Shown: positions 38,881 through 48,175, counted from the stretch's first letter. The stretch: DNA of 64,000 nucleotides from Nitrospirillum sp034653275 (GCF_034653275.1 NZ_JAYEES010000001.1:1116001-1180000), one strand, 5' to 3'. Made by a program: numbers and translations. The notes: generated from the sequence alone by a model not told the origin.

Positions 38881-39654
38881 ATGACCGCCACCGCCGTGCC
38901 CGACGATATCGCCCCGGACGAGCGGGAGCCCGGCCGGTCGGTATGGGCTGAGTTCCGCCGGGGCCTTGCCGCCATGGCGCCCATCCTGCTGGGCGTGGCG
39001 CCCTTCGCCCTGGTGCTGGGCTCCCAGGCCGCGATGAAGGGCCTGAGCCCGCTGGAAGTGGCGCTGATGTGCGGCCTGAACTTCGCCGGCGGGTCGGAGT
39101 TCGTGGCCATCGAGCTGTGGCGCAGCCCGCCGCAGATCGCGCTGATCGCCGGCATGACCCTGCTGGTCAACTGCCGCCACCTGCTGATGGGGGCGTCCTT
39201 CGCCCCCCATCTGCGGCGCCTGCGCCCCTGGCAGGCGGCCCTGGTGCTGTTCGTCATGGCGGATGAGACCTGGGCCCTGGGCATGGACGACGCCCGCCGC
39301 CGCATGGCCGTCACCGGCCGGCCGGGCATCAGCCTGCCCTACTACGCCGGCCTGGCCGTTTCCCTCTACGTCGCCTGGGTGGCGGTCACGGTGCTGGGTG
39401 CCGTGGTGGGCCCGGTGCTGGGCGACCCGCACGCCTATGGCTTCGACATGGCCTTCACCGCCGTCTTCCTGGTGCTGATCCGGGGCATGTGGAAGGGCTG
39501 GCGCCGCGCCCTGCCCTGGCCGGTCAGCCTGGGCGTGGCCGCCCTGACCCATCTGGCGGTGCCCGGCGCCTGGTATGTGCCGGCCGGCACGCTGGCCGGC
39601 CTGGCCGTCGCCTATTTCGTCGCCGGCACCGAAACGCCGGAGGCCGCGCCGTGA
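38881..39654 (+). CDS. azlC: AzlC-family branched-chain amino acid exporter, large subunit
   Basis: A 257-residue membrane protein with about seven or eight helices. Family cues: the start VWAEFRRGLAAMAPILLGVAPFALVLG, then NFAGGSEFVAIELW, and LLVNCRHLLMGASFAPHL (about 95-112). AzlCD pairs (like YgaZH) export branched-chain amino acids. The ATG at 38881 gives the canonical N-terminus; the frame upstream belongs to no gene. Its stop overlaps the azlD start. Confidence 0.88.
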   Translation: MTATAVPDDIAPDEREPGRSVWAEFRRGLAAMAPILLGVAPFALVLGSQAAMKGLSPLEVALMCGLNFAGGSEFVAIELWRSPPQIALIAGMTLLVNCRHLLMGASFAPHLRRLRPWQAALVLFVMADETWALGMDDARRRMAVTGRPGISLPYYAGLAVSLYVAWVAVTVLGAVVGPVLGDPHAYGFDMAFTAVFLVLIRGMWKGWRRALPWPVSLGVAALTHLAVPGAWYVPAGTLAGLAVAYFVAGTETPEAAP

Positions 39655-39971
39655 ACGATTTCTCCCGCTATGTCGCCTTGGATGTCCCGTCGCTGCTGGC
39701 CATCCTGTCCATGATGGCGGTGACGTACGCCACCCGCGTCACAGGGTACCTGGTGCTGCGCAAGCGCGCTCTCAGCCCCCGCGCCACCGCGGTGCTGGAG
39801 GCGGTGCCGGGCGCCGTGCTGATCTCCGTCATCGCCCCGGCCTTCACCACCACCAATCCGGCGGACTTGCTGGGCCTGGCGGTGACCTTGGCCATGGCCT
39901 GCCGCTTCTCCATGCTGCCCACCGTCATCGTCGGCGTGGCGGCCACCGCCCTGTTGCGCCACCTGCTTTGA
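39651..39971 (+). CDS. azlD: AzlD-family exporter small subunit
   Basis: A 106-residue protein with about four helices and the AzlD pattern (MMAVTYATRVTGYLVLRKRALSP; EAVPGAVLISVIAPA). It starts at GTG in a GTGA overlap with azlC, so the two subunits are coupled. It forms the export complex with AzlC. Confidence 0.86.
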   Translation: MNDFSRYVALDVPSLLAILSMMAVTYATRVTGYLVLRKRALSPRATAVLEAVPGAVLISVIAPAFTTTNPADLLGLAVTLAMACRFSMLPTVIVGVAATALLRHLL

Positions 39972-40081
39972 CATGTTGCGCGGGGCGCGGTTGATCCGCG
40001 CCCCGGTCCTTGGCATCCTTTTCCGCCACGATATCCGAGGCCACGATATCCGGGGCCACGGCATTCAGGGGGAAAGGCATC

Positions 40082-40945
40082 ATGATCGAACTCGTCATCG
40101 ACCAGCGGCGGCGTGATTTGGGCGGGTTCGAGGTCGGGCGCATCCTGCCCGTGGCCCAGCGCCGCCATGTCGGCCCCTTCGTCTTCTTCGACCACATGGG
40201 CCCGGTGGACTTCCCGAAGGGCATCCCGCTGGAGCGGGACGTGCGCCCGCACCCGCACATCGGCCTGTCCACCGTCACATACCTGTTCGATGGTGAGATC
40301 ATGCACCGCGACAGCGTCGGCTCCGAACAGGCCATACGGCCGGGCGAAGTCAACTGGATGACCGCCGGCAGCGGCATCACCCATTCCGAACGCTTCGAGA
40401 AGGCGCGGGCCGAGGGCGGCGCCCTGCACGGCATCCAGGCCTGGGTGGCCCTGCCCGAGGCGGACGAGGAGACCGCCCCCAGCTTCCACCACCACGGCGT
40501 GGATGACCTGCCGACCTATGAGCATGGCGGCCTGTGGGCCCGGCTGGTGGCGGGTGAGGCCTTCGGCGCCAAGGCCAAGGTCAAGACCCACTCCCCCCTG
40601 TTCTACGTGCACTGGGTGCTGCAGCCCGGCACCAAGGCGCAGCTGCCGGCCGAGTATCCGGAGCGCGCGGCCTATGTCGCCGTCGGCTCGGTGGAGGTGG
40701 ACGGCAGGACGGTGGAGGCCGGCCACATGCTGGTGTTCACCCCCGGCCAACCGGTGCTGTTCACCGCCGTCACCCCCGCCGTGGTCATGCTGCTGGGCGG
40801 CGAGCCGCTGGGCGACCGCTACATCGACTGGAACTTCGTCTCCTCCCGCAAGGAGCGGATCGAGCAGGCCAAGGCCGACTGGCGTGCCGGCCGCATGAAG
40901 CTGCCGGATCTGGACGACAAGGAATTCATTCCGCTGCCGGGGTGA
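40082..40945 (+). CDS. Pirin-family cupin protein
   Basis: A 287-residue bicupin. The N-terminal cupin has the metal ligands in RPHPHIGLSTVTYLF (two His) and TAGSGITHSER (His plus Glu), the pirin hallmark. The C-terminal pirin domain lies at about 170-275. Bacterial pirins include quercetin dioxygenases and regulators; the role here is open. The ATG at 40082 follows a GGGGGAAAGG site. Convergent with rraA. Confidence 0.92.
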   Translation: MIELVIDQRRRDLGGFEVGRILPVAQRRHVGPFVFFDHMGPVDFPKGIPLERDVRPHPHIGLSTVTYLFDGEIMHRDSVGSEQAIRPGEVNWMTAGSGITHSERFEKARAEGGALHGIQAWVALPEADEETAPSFHHHGVDDLPTYEHGGLWARLVAGEAFGAKAKVKTHSPLFYVHWVLQPGTKAQLPAEYPERAAYVAVGSVEVDGRTVEAGHMLVFTPGQPVLFTAVTPAVVMLLGGEPLGDRYIDWNFVSSRKERIEQAKADWRAGRMKLPDLDDKEFIPLPG

Positions 40946-40962
40946 GCCGGTGTCTGATGGCT

Positions 40963-41439
40963 TCACAAGCGCGCAGCGCTGACGACGATGCCGTCCTCAT
41001 CGGCGTAGAGCCAGGCGCCGGGCGTGAACTGCGCGCCGCCGAACGACAGCGGCGCGTCCACCTGGCCGGCGCCGGTCTTGGCGCTTTTCTTCGGGTTGGT
41101 GCCCAGCGCCTTGATGCCCAGGTCGATATGGGCCAGGGCTACGCTGTCACGCACGGCGCCCCACAGCACCAGGCCGGCCCAGCCGTGCTTGAACGCCAGG
41201 CCGGCGATGACGTCGCCCACCAGGGCGGTCCGCAGCGAGCCGTGGCCGTCCACCACCAGCACGGCGCCCTCGCCCGCCTCGGACAGCGTGTGCTTCAGCA
41301 GGGCGTTGTCCTCATGGCAGCGCACGGTGCGGATGGGCCCGTGGAAGGACGCCCGCGCCCCGAAGGAGCGGAACTGGATCTCACAGCTTTGCAGGCTGTC
41401 CTCATAGGCATCGACCAAGTCGGCGGTGCGATGGGTCAT
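40963..41439 (-). CDS. rraA: Ribonuclease activity regulator RraA family protein
   Basis: A 158-residue RraA-type protein, similar in length to E. coli RraA (161). Visible: TADLVDAYEDSLQ, the RASFHGPIRTVRC segment, GAVLVVDGHGSLRTALVGD (about 60-78), GLVLWGAVRDSVAL and LGIKALGTNPKKS. RraA binds and inhibits RNase E. Some relatives are HMG/CHA aldolases carrying an Asp and an Arg in the GDVIA and GAVRD segments, both present here, so an aldolase role is an alternative. The ATG at 41439 has GGAGGGG five bases upstream. Confidence 0.88.
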   Translation of the reverse strand: MTHRTADLVDAYEDSLQSCEIQFRSFGARASFHGPIRTVRCHEDNALLKHTLSEAGEGAVLVVDGHGSLRTALVGDVIAGLAFKHGWAGLVLWGAVRDSVALAHIDLGIKALGTNPKKSAKTGAGQVDAPLSFGGAQFTPGAWLYADEDGIVVSAARL

Positions 41440-41642
41440 GCCGCCCCTCCCTTCCCTGCCAAGGTTTCGTTCCATTCTAACGCATTTCGCCCGGCACGGC
41501 AGCGGTGAGGATGGTACCGCCACCACACTCTTAAGTGACTACAAGTAAGTGACTACAAGGATGTGTATACTTCCGTGAGAAGATCCGGCGCCGGGTTGGG
41601 GACAAAGAGCCGGCGCCGGACCAGGAACTGTGGGGAAATCCT

Positions 41643-42983
41643 GTGGCTTATTCCGTCTATGTCTTGGTGGTGCTGGTGCTGGCCTATGTGCTGGCCTTCA
41701 TAGACCGCCAGATCCTGACCCTGCTGGCGGTGCCGATGAAGGCAGATCTGGGCTTGAGCGACCTGCAGCTCAGTCTGCTGCAGGGCCTGTCCTTCGCCCT
41801 GTTCCTGGCCGTTGGCGGCCTGCCCATTGGCCGCCTGGTCGATCGGCGTCGGCGCACGGCGGTGCTGGCCGCCGGCGTCGCGGCCTGGAGCCTGTTCACC
41901 GCCGCCTGCGGCCTGGCGCGGTCCTTCCCTGCCCTGTTCCTGGCCCGCGTGGGTGTGGGCTTTGGCGAGGCGGCCATGGTCCCGTCGGCCTACTCCCTGA
42001 TCGGTGACCTGTTCCACGGCCGCCGGCTGGGCCTGGCCATCGGGCTGTATAACATGGGCCCCTATGTGGGGGCCGGGCTGGCCCTGATCCTGGGCGGGCT
42101 GGTGCTGCACCATCTGCCGCCAGACGTGGTGCTGCCCCTGCTGGGCGACCTGCGCGGCTGGCAGGTTGTGTTCCTAATGCTGGGGCCCATCGGCCTGCTG
42201 ATGGCGCTGTGGGTCGCCAGCGTGCGGGAACCGGTGCGGACGGGGGCCGGGGCCCACACCGCGCCCGATTGGGCCGAGGTGCGGGCCTATTACCGCGCCC
42301 ATGGCGTCAATGCCCTGCTGGTCAACCTGGCCGGCACCTTCGCCGCCATGGCGCTGTACAGCCTGGGCGCCTGGCTGCCCCATCTGCTGGCCCGCATCCA
42401 TCACATGAAGCCGCTGGATATCGGCCAGGGCATGGGCTGGCGCCTGATGGTGTTCGGCGCCGGTGGCGCCTTGCTGGCCGGCATCCTGGGCGATCTACTG
42501 CGCCGCCGGGGCCTGGCCCAGGGGCGCCTGGCCGTGATGGTCATGGGCGCCGGCGCGTCCTGCCTGCTGCTCTATCCCGCCCTGCGCGCGCCGGACGGCG
42601 ACGGCGCGCTGGCGTGGTTGGGGCCCTTGATCGGCTGCATGACGCTGGCCATCGGCTCCAGCCCCCCGGCCTTGCAGGAGATCACCCCCAACCGCCTGCG
42701 TGGCTTTCAGCATGCCGTGGCGGCACTGATCGCCACCCTGCTGGGCCTGGGCGCGGGCCCGTCGGTGGTGGCCCTGGTGACGGACAAGGTGCTGCGCGAC
42801 GAAAGCCGGCTGGATATGTCCCTGCTGCTGACCGTGCCCGCCATGCTGGGCGCCTGCATCCTGCTGGCGCTGGTCGTGTGCCGCCGCTACGCCGCCAGCT
42901 TGGCGGCCATGGCGCCGGCGGCTGAACCGGTGCCGACGGCCGGCCCTTCCCTTTCGGGGGCAGGCGGAAGCGCCACAACCTGA
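41643..42983 (+). CDS. MFS transporter (Spinster-like)
   Basis: A 446-residue permease with twelve likely helices, starting at GTG after a TGGGGA site. The start LAFIDRQILTLLAVPMKADLGLSDLQLSLLQG and GRLVDRRRRTAV (the inter-helix 2-3 motif), followed by GVGFGEAAMVPSAYSLI, match the group of bacterial MFS proteins related to Spinster and hexuronate carriers. The substrate is unknown. No operon partner is evident; a short gap separates it from the beta-rich protein at 43080. Confidence 0.87.
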   Translation: MAYSVYVLVVLVLAYVLAFIDRQILTLLAVPMKADLGLSDLQLSLLQGLSFALFLAVGGLPIGRLVDRRRRTAVLAAGVAAWSLFTAACGLARSFPALFLARVGVGFGEAAMVPSAYSLIGDLFHGRRLGLAIGLYNMGPYVGAGLALILGGLVLHHLPPDVVLPLLGDLRGWQVVFLMLGPIGLLMALWVASVREPVRTGAGAHTAPDWAEVRAYYRAHGVNALLVNLAGTFAAMALYSLGAWLPHLLARIHHMKPLDIGQGMGWRLMVFGAGGALLAGILGDLLRRRGLAQGRLAVMVMGAGASCLLLYPALRAPDGDGALAWLGPLIGCMTLAIGSSPPALQEITPNRLRGFQHAVAALIATLLGLGAGPSVVALVTDKVLRDESRLDMSLLLTVPAMLGACILLALVVCRRYAASLAAMAPAAEPVPTAGPSLSGAGGSATT

Positions 42984-43079
42984 GCAATCTATTTTTGTGG
43001 GAAGCTCACGCAAAACGATGTATTAGGAGGAACATCGTCTATGCGCGCGTAGGTTGTCGCGCCAGCCCTGGAGAAGAGC

Positions 43080-43457
43080 ATGTACAACACCGCCACCTTC
43101 CCCGTGCCGGACGGCACCACCATCAAGATCAACGGTTTCACCAACTCCGCCTACTGGGCCCAGCGCATCGTGGTCGAGGTCACGGGCCAGGCGCCCATCA
43201 CCTGGAACGGCACCGGCGCCCAGGACAACAAGCTGGTGGGCCAGGTGGTGATCCCGCCCGGCAACGGCCGCCAGGTCAGCATCACCATGTCCTATGATCC
43301 GGGCGGCGGCTTCGCCCCCTCCACCGTGGTGAAGATCCCCTTCGACGATCCCAGCCTGACCGGCTTCGTCATCGGCGGCCAGGACGCCGGTGGCCGCCCC
43401 AATGGCCCGGCCAGCTGGAACACGGTGGCCTTCGTCTACTGGGCCAAGGGCTACTGA
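43080..43457 (+). CDS. Small beta-rich protein, possible divergent LecB-like lectin
   Basis: A 125-residue protein without signal peptide, Cys or membrane helix; GGAGAAG precedes the start. It reads as an all-beta domain: TFPVPDGTTIKINGFTNS, QRIVVEVTG, NKLVGQVVIPPGNGRQVS, TGFVIGGQD, and WNTVAFVYW close to the C-terminus. The order recalls the calcium-dependent fucose-binding lectin LecB (AFANS near the start; VGSEDG and NDAVVVINW at the end), and the Asn of FTNS is kept. The acidic calcium loop of LecB is not kept. This comparison is by eye; a plain hypothetical protein is the safe reading. Confidence 0.7.
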   Translation: MYNTATFPVPDGTTIKINGFTNSAYWAQRIVVEVTGQAPITWNGTGAQDNKLVGQVVIPPGNGRQVSITMSYDPGGGFAPSTVVKIPFDDPSLTGFVIGGQDAGGRPNGPASWNTVAFVYWAKGY

Positions 43458-43496
43458 GCCCCGGAGGCACAGGAGCCCCAAAGGCTGGCAGTCAGT

Positions 43497-43528
43497 AAAA
43501 AGCCCCGGATGGCGGACCATCCGGGGCT
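43497..43528 (-). terminator. Rho-independent terminator of pckG
   Basis: A perfect 12-base-pair stem (AGCCCCGGATGG, 43501-43512, with 43517-43528; loop CGGA) with a TTTT tail on the minus strand, about 40 bases after the pckG stop. It also separates the convergent small gene. Confidence 0.88.
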
Positions 43529-43566
43529 TCGTCCATGCGCCCGCCCTCACCTGCCGGGCGCCGTTC

Positions 43567-45402
43567 TCAGGCCGCTTCGCGGTTCTGCGCCAGGCGGTCC
43601 AGCAGGGCGTCCTGCTGATCGATCAGTTCCTGGGGCGTGTCGCCGCCGAAACGGCCGAACAGTTCGGACTGATCGCGCAGTTCCGTCTCGGCCTCCACCT
43701 CGTCCACCGCCATGACGGCGTCGAACTGGTCGCGACCGAAGTCCAGGCCGGTCCAGGTCAGATCCTCATAGCGCGGCGTCAGGCCGAACAGGTTCTCTTC
43801 CGTCTGCGGGCTGCGGCCACGCACACGGTCCACGATCCACTTCAGCACGCGCATGTTGTCGCCGAAGCCCGGCCAGGCGAACTTGCCGTCCTGGTCCTTG
43901 CGGAACCAGTTGACGCGGTAGATGCGCGGCAGGTCGTTGATCTTGTTGCCCATGTCCAGCCAGTGGCGCCAGTACTCCGCCATGTTGTAGCCGCAGAACG
44001 GCAGCATGGCGAAGGGATCGCGGCGGATGGCGGCCTGGCCCACGGCGGCGGCGGTCGCCTCCGAGCCCAGGGTGGCCGCCCAGTACACGCCCTCGTTCCA
44101 GCCGCGGGTTTCGAACACCAGCGGGAAGGTGCGCGACAGGCGGCCGCCGAAGATGAAGGCGCTGATGGGCACGCCGGCGGGATCTTCCCAGGCCGGGTCG
44201 ATGCTGGGGCACTGGCTGGCCGGGGCGGTGAAGCGGGCGTTGGGGTGCGCCGCCTTGCGGCCGCTGGCGGGCGTCCAGTCCTTGCCCTCCCAGTCGATCA
44301 GGTGGGCCGGCGGCGTCTCGGTCAGGCCCTCCCACCACACATCGCCGTCATCGGTCAGGGCGCAGTTGGTGAAGATGACATTAGCGTGCAGGGTCAGCAG
44401 GGCGTTGGGGTTGGACTTCAGGCTGGTGCCCGGCGCCACGCCGAAGAAGCCCGCCTCCGGGTTGATGGCACGCAGGGTGCCGTCCGGCGACGGCTTGATC
44501 CAGGCGATGTCGTCGCCGATGGTGCGTACCTTCCAGCCGTCGAAGGCGGCCGGCGGCACCATCATAGCGAAGTTGGTCTTGCCGCACGCCGAGGGGAAGG
44601 CGGCGGCGACGTAGGTCTTCTCGCCCTCCGGGCTTTCCACGCCCAGGATCAGCATGTGCTCAGCCAGCCAGCCCTCCTCGCGCCCCAGGGATGACGCGAT
44701 GCGCAGCGCGAAGCACTTCTTGCCCAGCAGGGCGTTGCCGCCATAGCCGGAGCCGAAGCTGATGATCTCATGCGTCTCGGGGAAGTGGACGATGTACTTG
44801 TGCTTGGCATTGCAGGGCCAGGCCACGTCCTTCTGGCCGGCCGTCAGGGGGGCGCCCACGGAATGCAGGCACTTCACGAAGTCGCCATCGCCCAGCTGGC
44901 GCAGCACCGCCTCGCCCATGCGGGTCATGATGCGCATGTTCACGGCGACATAAGGGCTGTCGGACAGCTGCACGCCGATGTGAGAGATGGGGGAACCGAG
45001 GGGCCCCATGCTGAAGGGCACCACGTAGAGGGTGCGGCCGCGCATGCTGCCCTTGAACAGGCCCCGCAGCGTCTGGCGCATCTCATCCGGATCGGCCCAG
45101 TTGTTGGTCGGGCCGGCCTCTTCCGCCGTCGGGGTGCAGATGAAGGTGCGATCCTCCACCCGGGCGACGTCGCCGGCGTCGGACCGGCAGAGGAAGGAAT
45201 TGGCCCGCTTGGCCGGGTTCAGGCGGATGAAGGTGCCCTGGGCCACCATCTCTTCGCACAGCCGGTCATATTCCTCCTGGCTGCCGTCGCACCAATGGAC
45301 GGCCGCCGGCTGGCAATGGGCGACGACCTCGTCAACCCAGTCCAGCAGGGCCTGGTTGGTGGTGGGCGCGCCGGTGAGGGACGTCGTGACGGTGCTGCTC
45401 AT
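43567..45402 (-). CDS. pckG: Phosphoenolpyruvate carboxykinase (GTP)
   Basis: A 611-residue enzyme making PEP from oxaloacetate with GTP, the gateway to gluconeogenesis. The GTP-type kinase-1a loop FPSACGKTNFAMM lies near residues 266-278; FGSGYGGNALLGKKCFALRIAS and PVGVPISAFIFGGRLSRT-like segments are also typical. Length and motifs fit the GTP class, not the ATP-dependent PckA of about 530 residues that I associate with most alphaproteobacteria. It is monocistronic, with a long upstream non-coding region and its own terminator. Confidence 0.95.
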   Translation of the reverse strand: MSSTVTTSLTGAPTTNQALLDWVDEVVAHCQPAAVHWCDGSQEEYDRLCEEMVAQGTFIRLNPAKRANSFLCRSDAGDVARVEDRTFICTPTAEEAGPTNNWADPDEMRQTLRGLFKGSMRGRTLYVVPFSMGPLGSPISHIGVQLSDSPYVAVNMRIMTRMGEAVLRQLGDGDFVKCLHSVGAPLTAGQKDVAWPCNAKHKYIVHFPETHEIISFGSGYGGNALLGKKCFALRIASSLGREEGWLAEHMLILGVESPEGEKTYVAAAFPSACGKTNFAMMVPPAAFDGWKVRTIGDDIAWIKPSPDGTLRAINPEAGFFGVAPGTSLKSNPNALLTLHANVIFTNCALTDDGDVWWEGLTETPPAHLIDWEGKDWTPASGRKAAHPNARFTAPASQCPSIDPAWEDPAGVPISAFIFGGRLSRTFPLVFETRGWNEGVYWAATLGSEATAAAVGQAAIRRDPFAMLPFCGYNMAEYWRHWLDMGNKINDLPRIYRVNWFRKDQDGKFAWPGFGDNMRVLKWIVDRVRGRSPQTEENLFGLTPRYEDLTWTGLDFGRDQFDAVMAVDEVEAETELRDQSELFGRFGGDTPQELIDQQDALLDRLAQNREAA

Positions 45403-45947
45403 GGAAATATTCTACCTTTCGATCCGCGAAACCGCTGGCGGGTGGCCCGGCGCCGTCCCGGCCTGCCTGGCCCGGGGAGGTGCGCCGGCCGTCGACGGAA
45501 GCGCTGGATGTGCGGCATCGTTCCTTGAGGGCCGGCGGGGCGTGGGCACAGCCGACGGCAAACGATGCCGCGCCGCTTCCATCGGCGCAGACGGTCATGA
45601 TGGGTATGGGGCGTTCAAGGGCGCGATGGCCGACCGTTGACAGGTCAACTATATGCGCATGCCTCCCTGGCACCGGACAGGCCGGGTGCGGCAGGGCGCT
45701 CGCCCCGCGAACGGGATCGTCGATGGATTCCGTGGGTGAAGGTCATTGTGCGCTACTCCCCGAAGTTGAGTACGGGTGGGCCGGTCTTTGCCGCCAGCTC
45801 CACCCTCAAAATATGGCCGGCCCTGTCGCCGGGCGCGTGCCTGCTCCATCTTCTACCGCCCCGCCACCGGATGTCCAGTGGCTTGGCTGTGTCAACGGCG
45901 GCCGGCCTGGTCCGGAACGTCGGACGCCTTCATCCAAGGTATTAACA
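45403..45947. other. Long non-coding region upstream of pckG
   Basis: 545 bases without a supported gene. Frames of 66-113 codons exist on both strands but lack ribosome sites and protein-like composition. It holds the palindrome at 45637-45648 and must contain the pckG promoter. A regulatory RNA or decayed gene cannot be excluded. Confidence 0.5.
45637..45648. promoter_or_regulatory. TTGACAGGTCAA palindrome upstream of pckG
   Basis: TTGAC-AG-GTCAA is a perfect inverted repeat with a two-base spacer, about 235 bases upstream of the pckG start. It could be an operator for a gluconeogenic regulator; distance and single copy make this tentative. Confidence 0.3.
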
Positions 45948-47246
45948 TCATGGCGTATCCGCCAGCATCCGCGCGGTCGACGGGTCACGCCGGTAAACCA
46001 TGAGGACGGACAGCAAGCCGCACAGCGCGGCGGCGGCCATCCACAGGCCGGGTGCCGCCTTGTCGTCCGTCAGGTCGATCAGCCAAGTCGAGACCAGCGG
46101 CGTGAAGCCGCCGAACAGCGCCGTGGCCAGGCTGTAGGCCAGGGAGAATCCGACCGTCCGCACCTCCGGGGGCATCACCTCCGTCAGGGTCACCAGGGCC
46201 GCCGCGTTGTAGCTGGCGTACAGGAAGGACAGCCACAGCTCAGCCACCAGCATGGTGCCGAAGCTGACATCATGAACCAGCCAGCTCAGCATCGGATAGG
46301 CCGTCAGCATGGCCAGTAGGGTGAAGGCCGTCAGCAGGGGCCGGCGGCCCACCTTGTCGGACAGCGCCCCCATCACCGGCAGCCAGATGAAATTGGACAG
46401 GCCGACGCAAAAGGTGAGCAGCAGGCTTTGCCCGGCATCGAGCTTCAGCACGCTTTTGCCATAGGTCGGCGCGTAGACGGTGATGAGGTAGAAGGACACC
46501 GTCGTCATCACCACCATCATCATGCCGGCCAGCACCAGCCGCCAGTTCGCGGCGATGGACCGGACGATTTCCCGGAAGGTGGGGCGATGCCGCCGGTGCT
46601 GGAATTCCGCCGTCTCCTCCAGCGAGCGGCGGATGACGAAGATCACCGGCACGATCAGGCAGCCGATGAAGAAGGGGATGCGCCAAGCCCAGTCGTGGAT
46701 TTGCTGCGGCGTCAAAATCCGGCTCAAGCCATAGCCGATGAGGGCGGCGGCCATGATGGCCGCTTGCTGGCTGGCGGATTGCCAGCTGACGTAAAAGCCC
46801 TTGCGACCCGGCGTGGCCATTTCCGACAGGTAGACCGAGACGCCGCCCATCTCCACCCCGGCGGAAAAGCCCTGCAACAGGCGACCGATCAGCACCAGGG
46901 CGGGGGCCAGCAGCCCGATGCTGGCGTACCCGGGCACGAAGGCGATCAGCACCGTGCCCAGCGCCATGATGGCCAGGGTCAGCACCAGACCCTTGCGGCG
47001 CCCGATCCTGTCGATATAGCTGCCCAGGATGACGGCGCCGACCGGCCGCATCAGGAATCCGGCGCCGAAGGTGGCGAAGGTCAGCATCAGCGACGCGGTG
47101 TCGTCGCCGCTGGGGAAGAAGGTGCTGGCGATGTAGGGCGCGTAGAAACCGTAGAGGAAGAAATCGAACATCTCCAGGAAGTTGCCACTTGTCACACGCA
47201 GCACCGTGGCCAGCCTGGACGGCTGCTTGGCATTGGAACTCGGCAT
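45948..47246 (-). CDS. MFS metabolite:H+ symporter (citrate/tricarballylate-like)
   Basis: A 432-residue carrier of the MHS family with twelve helices. Cues: GNFLEMFDFFLYGFYAPYIA (helix 1), GSYIDRIGRRKGL, GRLLQGFSAGVEMGGVSVYLSEMATPGRKGFYVSWQ. The last is close to the citrate and tricarballylate carriers. The long cytoplasmic loop contains RRSLEETAEF, usual for the family. It lies twelve bases after the ModA-like binding protein gene, and a LysR gene is divergent. A carboxylate substrate is inferred. Confidence 0.88.
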   Translation of the reverse strand: MPSSNAKQPSRLATVLRVTSGNFLEMFDFFLYGFYAPYIASTFFPSGDDTASLMLTFATFGAGFLMRPVGAVILGSYIDRIGRRKGLVLTLAIMALGTVLIAFVPGYASIGLLAPALVLIGRLLQGFSAGVEMGGVSVYLSEMATPGRKGFYVSWQSASQQAAIMAAALIGYGLSRILTPQQIHDWAWRIPFFIGCLIVPVIFVIRRSLEETAEFQHRRHRPTFREIVRSIAANWRLVLAGMMMVVMTTVSFYLITVYAPTYGKSVLKLDAGQSLLLTFCVGLSNFIWLPVMGALSDKVGRRPLLTAFTLLAMLTAYPMLSWLVHDVSFGTMLVAELWLSFLYASYNAAALVTLTEVMPPEVRTVGFSLAYSLATALFGGFTPLVSTWLIDLTDDKAAPGLWMAAAALCGLLSVLMVYRRDPSTARMLADTP

Positions 47247-47258
47247 AGGGGGCGATCC

Positions 47259-48062
47259 TCAGCGGGGGGCTGCGGGGGCGGGCACCAGCCCGGATTTGAT
47301 GATCAGCGACGCCGCGTCGGGCGAGGACAGGAACGCGATCAAGTCCTCGGCCGCCCGCGTCTCCCGCGTTCCGGCGACAATGCCGATGGAAAACGGCGTC
47401 ACCTTCTGCGCCTCGTCAGGCAGGGGGCCAACGATGTCGATGCCAGACAGCGGCAACAATTCGCTGATCTGCTGGAAACCGATCTCCGCCTCGCCGCGCG
47501 CGACCACGGCGCCGACCGGTTCCGCCGGGATCATGCGCGCCTTGTCCTTCATGGCGTCGGCGATGCCCAGGCGCTGGAACAGGAGCGTGGACAGGAAAAC
47601 GCCGCTGGCGCTGTCCGAATAGGCGACCGACTTGGCGTCCAGCAGCACCTTCTTCAAAGCGGCGACGGTGGAGATGTCCGGATGGGGGGCGCCGGCCTTC
47701 ACGGCCAAGCCGATCTTGGACAGGGCCAGGACCCTGTGGTCCAGATCCATCACCTGCCCGGCCCGCACCAGCGTCTCAAGGCTGTCCCCCACCATGATGA
47801 CGACATCGATATCCTGATGGTGCCGCAGCCGATTGGGGATGGCCTCCGGCGTGTCGCCCATGGACGGGCCCCACACGGACACCAGCGTATGCCCGGTGCG
47901 TTTCTCGAACTCGGGCGCCAGCGCCTTGTACGCGGCGGCGAAGCCCCCCGAACTGGCGACGTGCAGTTCCGCGGCGCTGGCCGGCAGCGGCGACAGCGCC
48001 AGCAGCAGGGCGACCACGCGCGACATGACGCCGCCCGCGGAACGCGGGACACTTCCGGTCAT
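47259..48062 (-). CDS. ModA-like periplasmic binding protein
   Basis: A 267-residue exported protein; signal peptide ending about SPLPASAAE (near 31). The type II binding fold shows in ELHVASSGGFAAAYKALAPEFEKRTGH, the extracellular solute-binding start typical of molybdate-type proteins, and in SVAYSDSASGVFLSTLLFQRLG. The ATG at 48062 is preferred because GGAGGAG lies seven bases upstream; an internal ATG at 48026 is an alternative. No ABC permease or ATPase adjoins it. The MHS carrier follows, so it may act as an accessory or sensing protein. Confidence 0.82.
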   Translation of the reverse strand: MTGSVPRSAGGVMSRVVALLLALSPLPASAAELHVASSGGFAAAYKALAPEFEKRTGHTLVSVWGPSMGDTPEAIPNRLRHHQDIDVVIMVGDSLETLVRAGQVMDLDHRVLALSKIGLAVKAGAPHPDISTVAALKKVLLDAKSVAYSDSASGVFLSTLLFQRLGIADAMKDKARMIPAEPVGAVVARGEAEIGFQQISELLPLSGIDIVGPLPDEAQKVTPFSIGIVAGTRETRAAEDLIAFLSSPDAASLIIKSGLVPAPAAPR

Positions 48063-48120
48063 CACCGTCTCCTCCGGTTTTTATGTCGCGGTCATTGTGG
48101 AACGCCGACGACCGAACATG

Positions 48121-48142
48121 AATTGCATTTATCTTCTCAATT
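48121..48142. promoter_or_regulatory. Inverted repeat between the LysR gene and its target operon
   Basis: AATTG (48121-48125) and CAATT (48138-48142) form an inverted repeat with twelve bases between, in an AT-rich patch of the divergent intergenic region. Position and spacing fit a LysR-type binding site. Confidence 0.45.
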
Positions 48143-48175
48143 AATAATGATGGCGCATCAATTGGAGCGCGCGGC

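Noticed and set aside
45637..45847. Short frames on both strands upstream of pckG
   Set aside because: They overlap each other, lack ribosome sites and look like random GC-rich translation.
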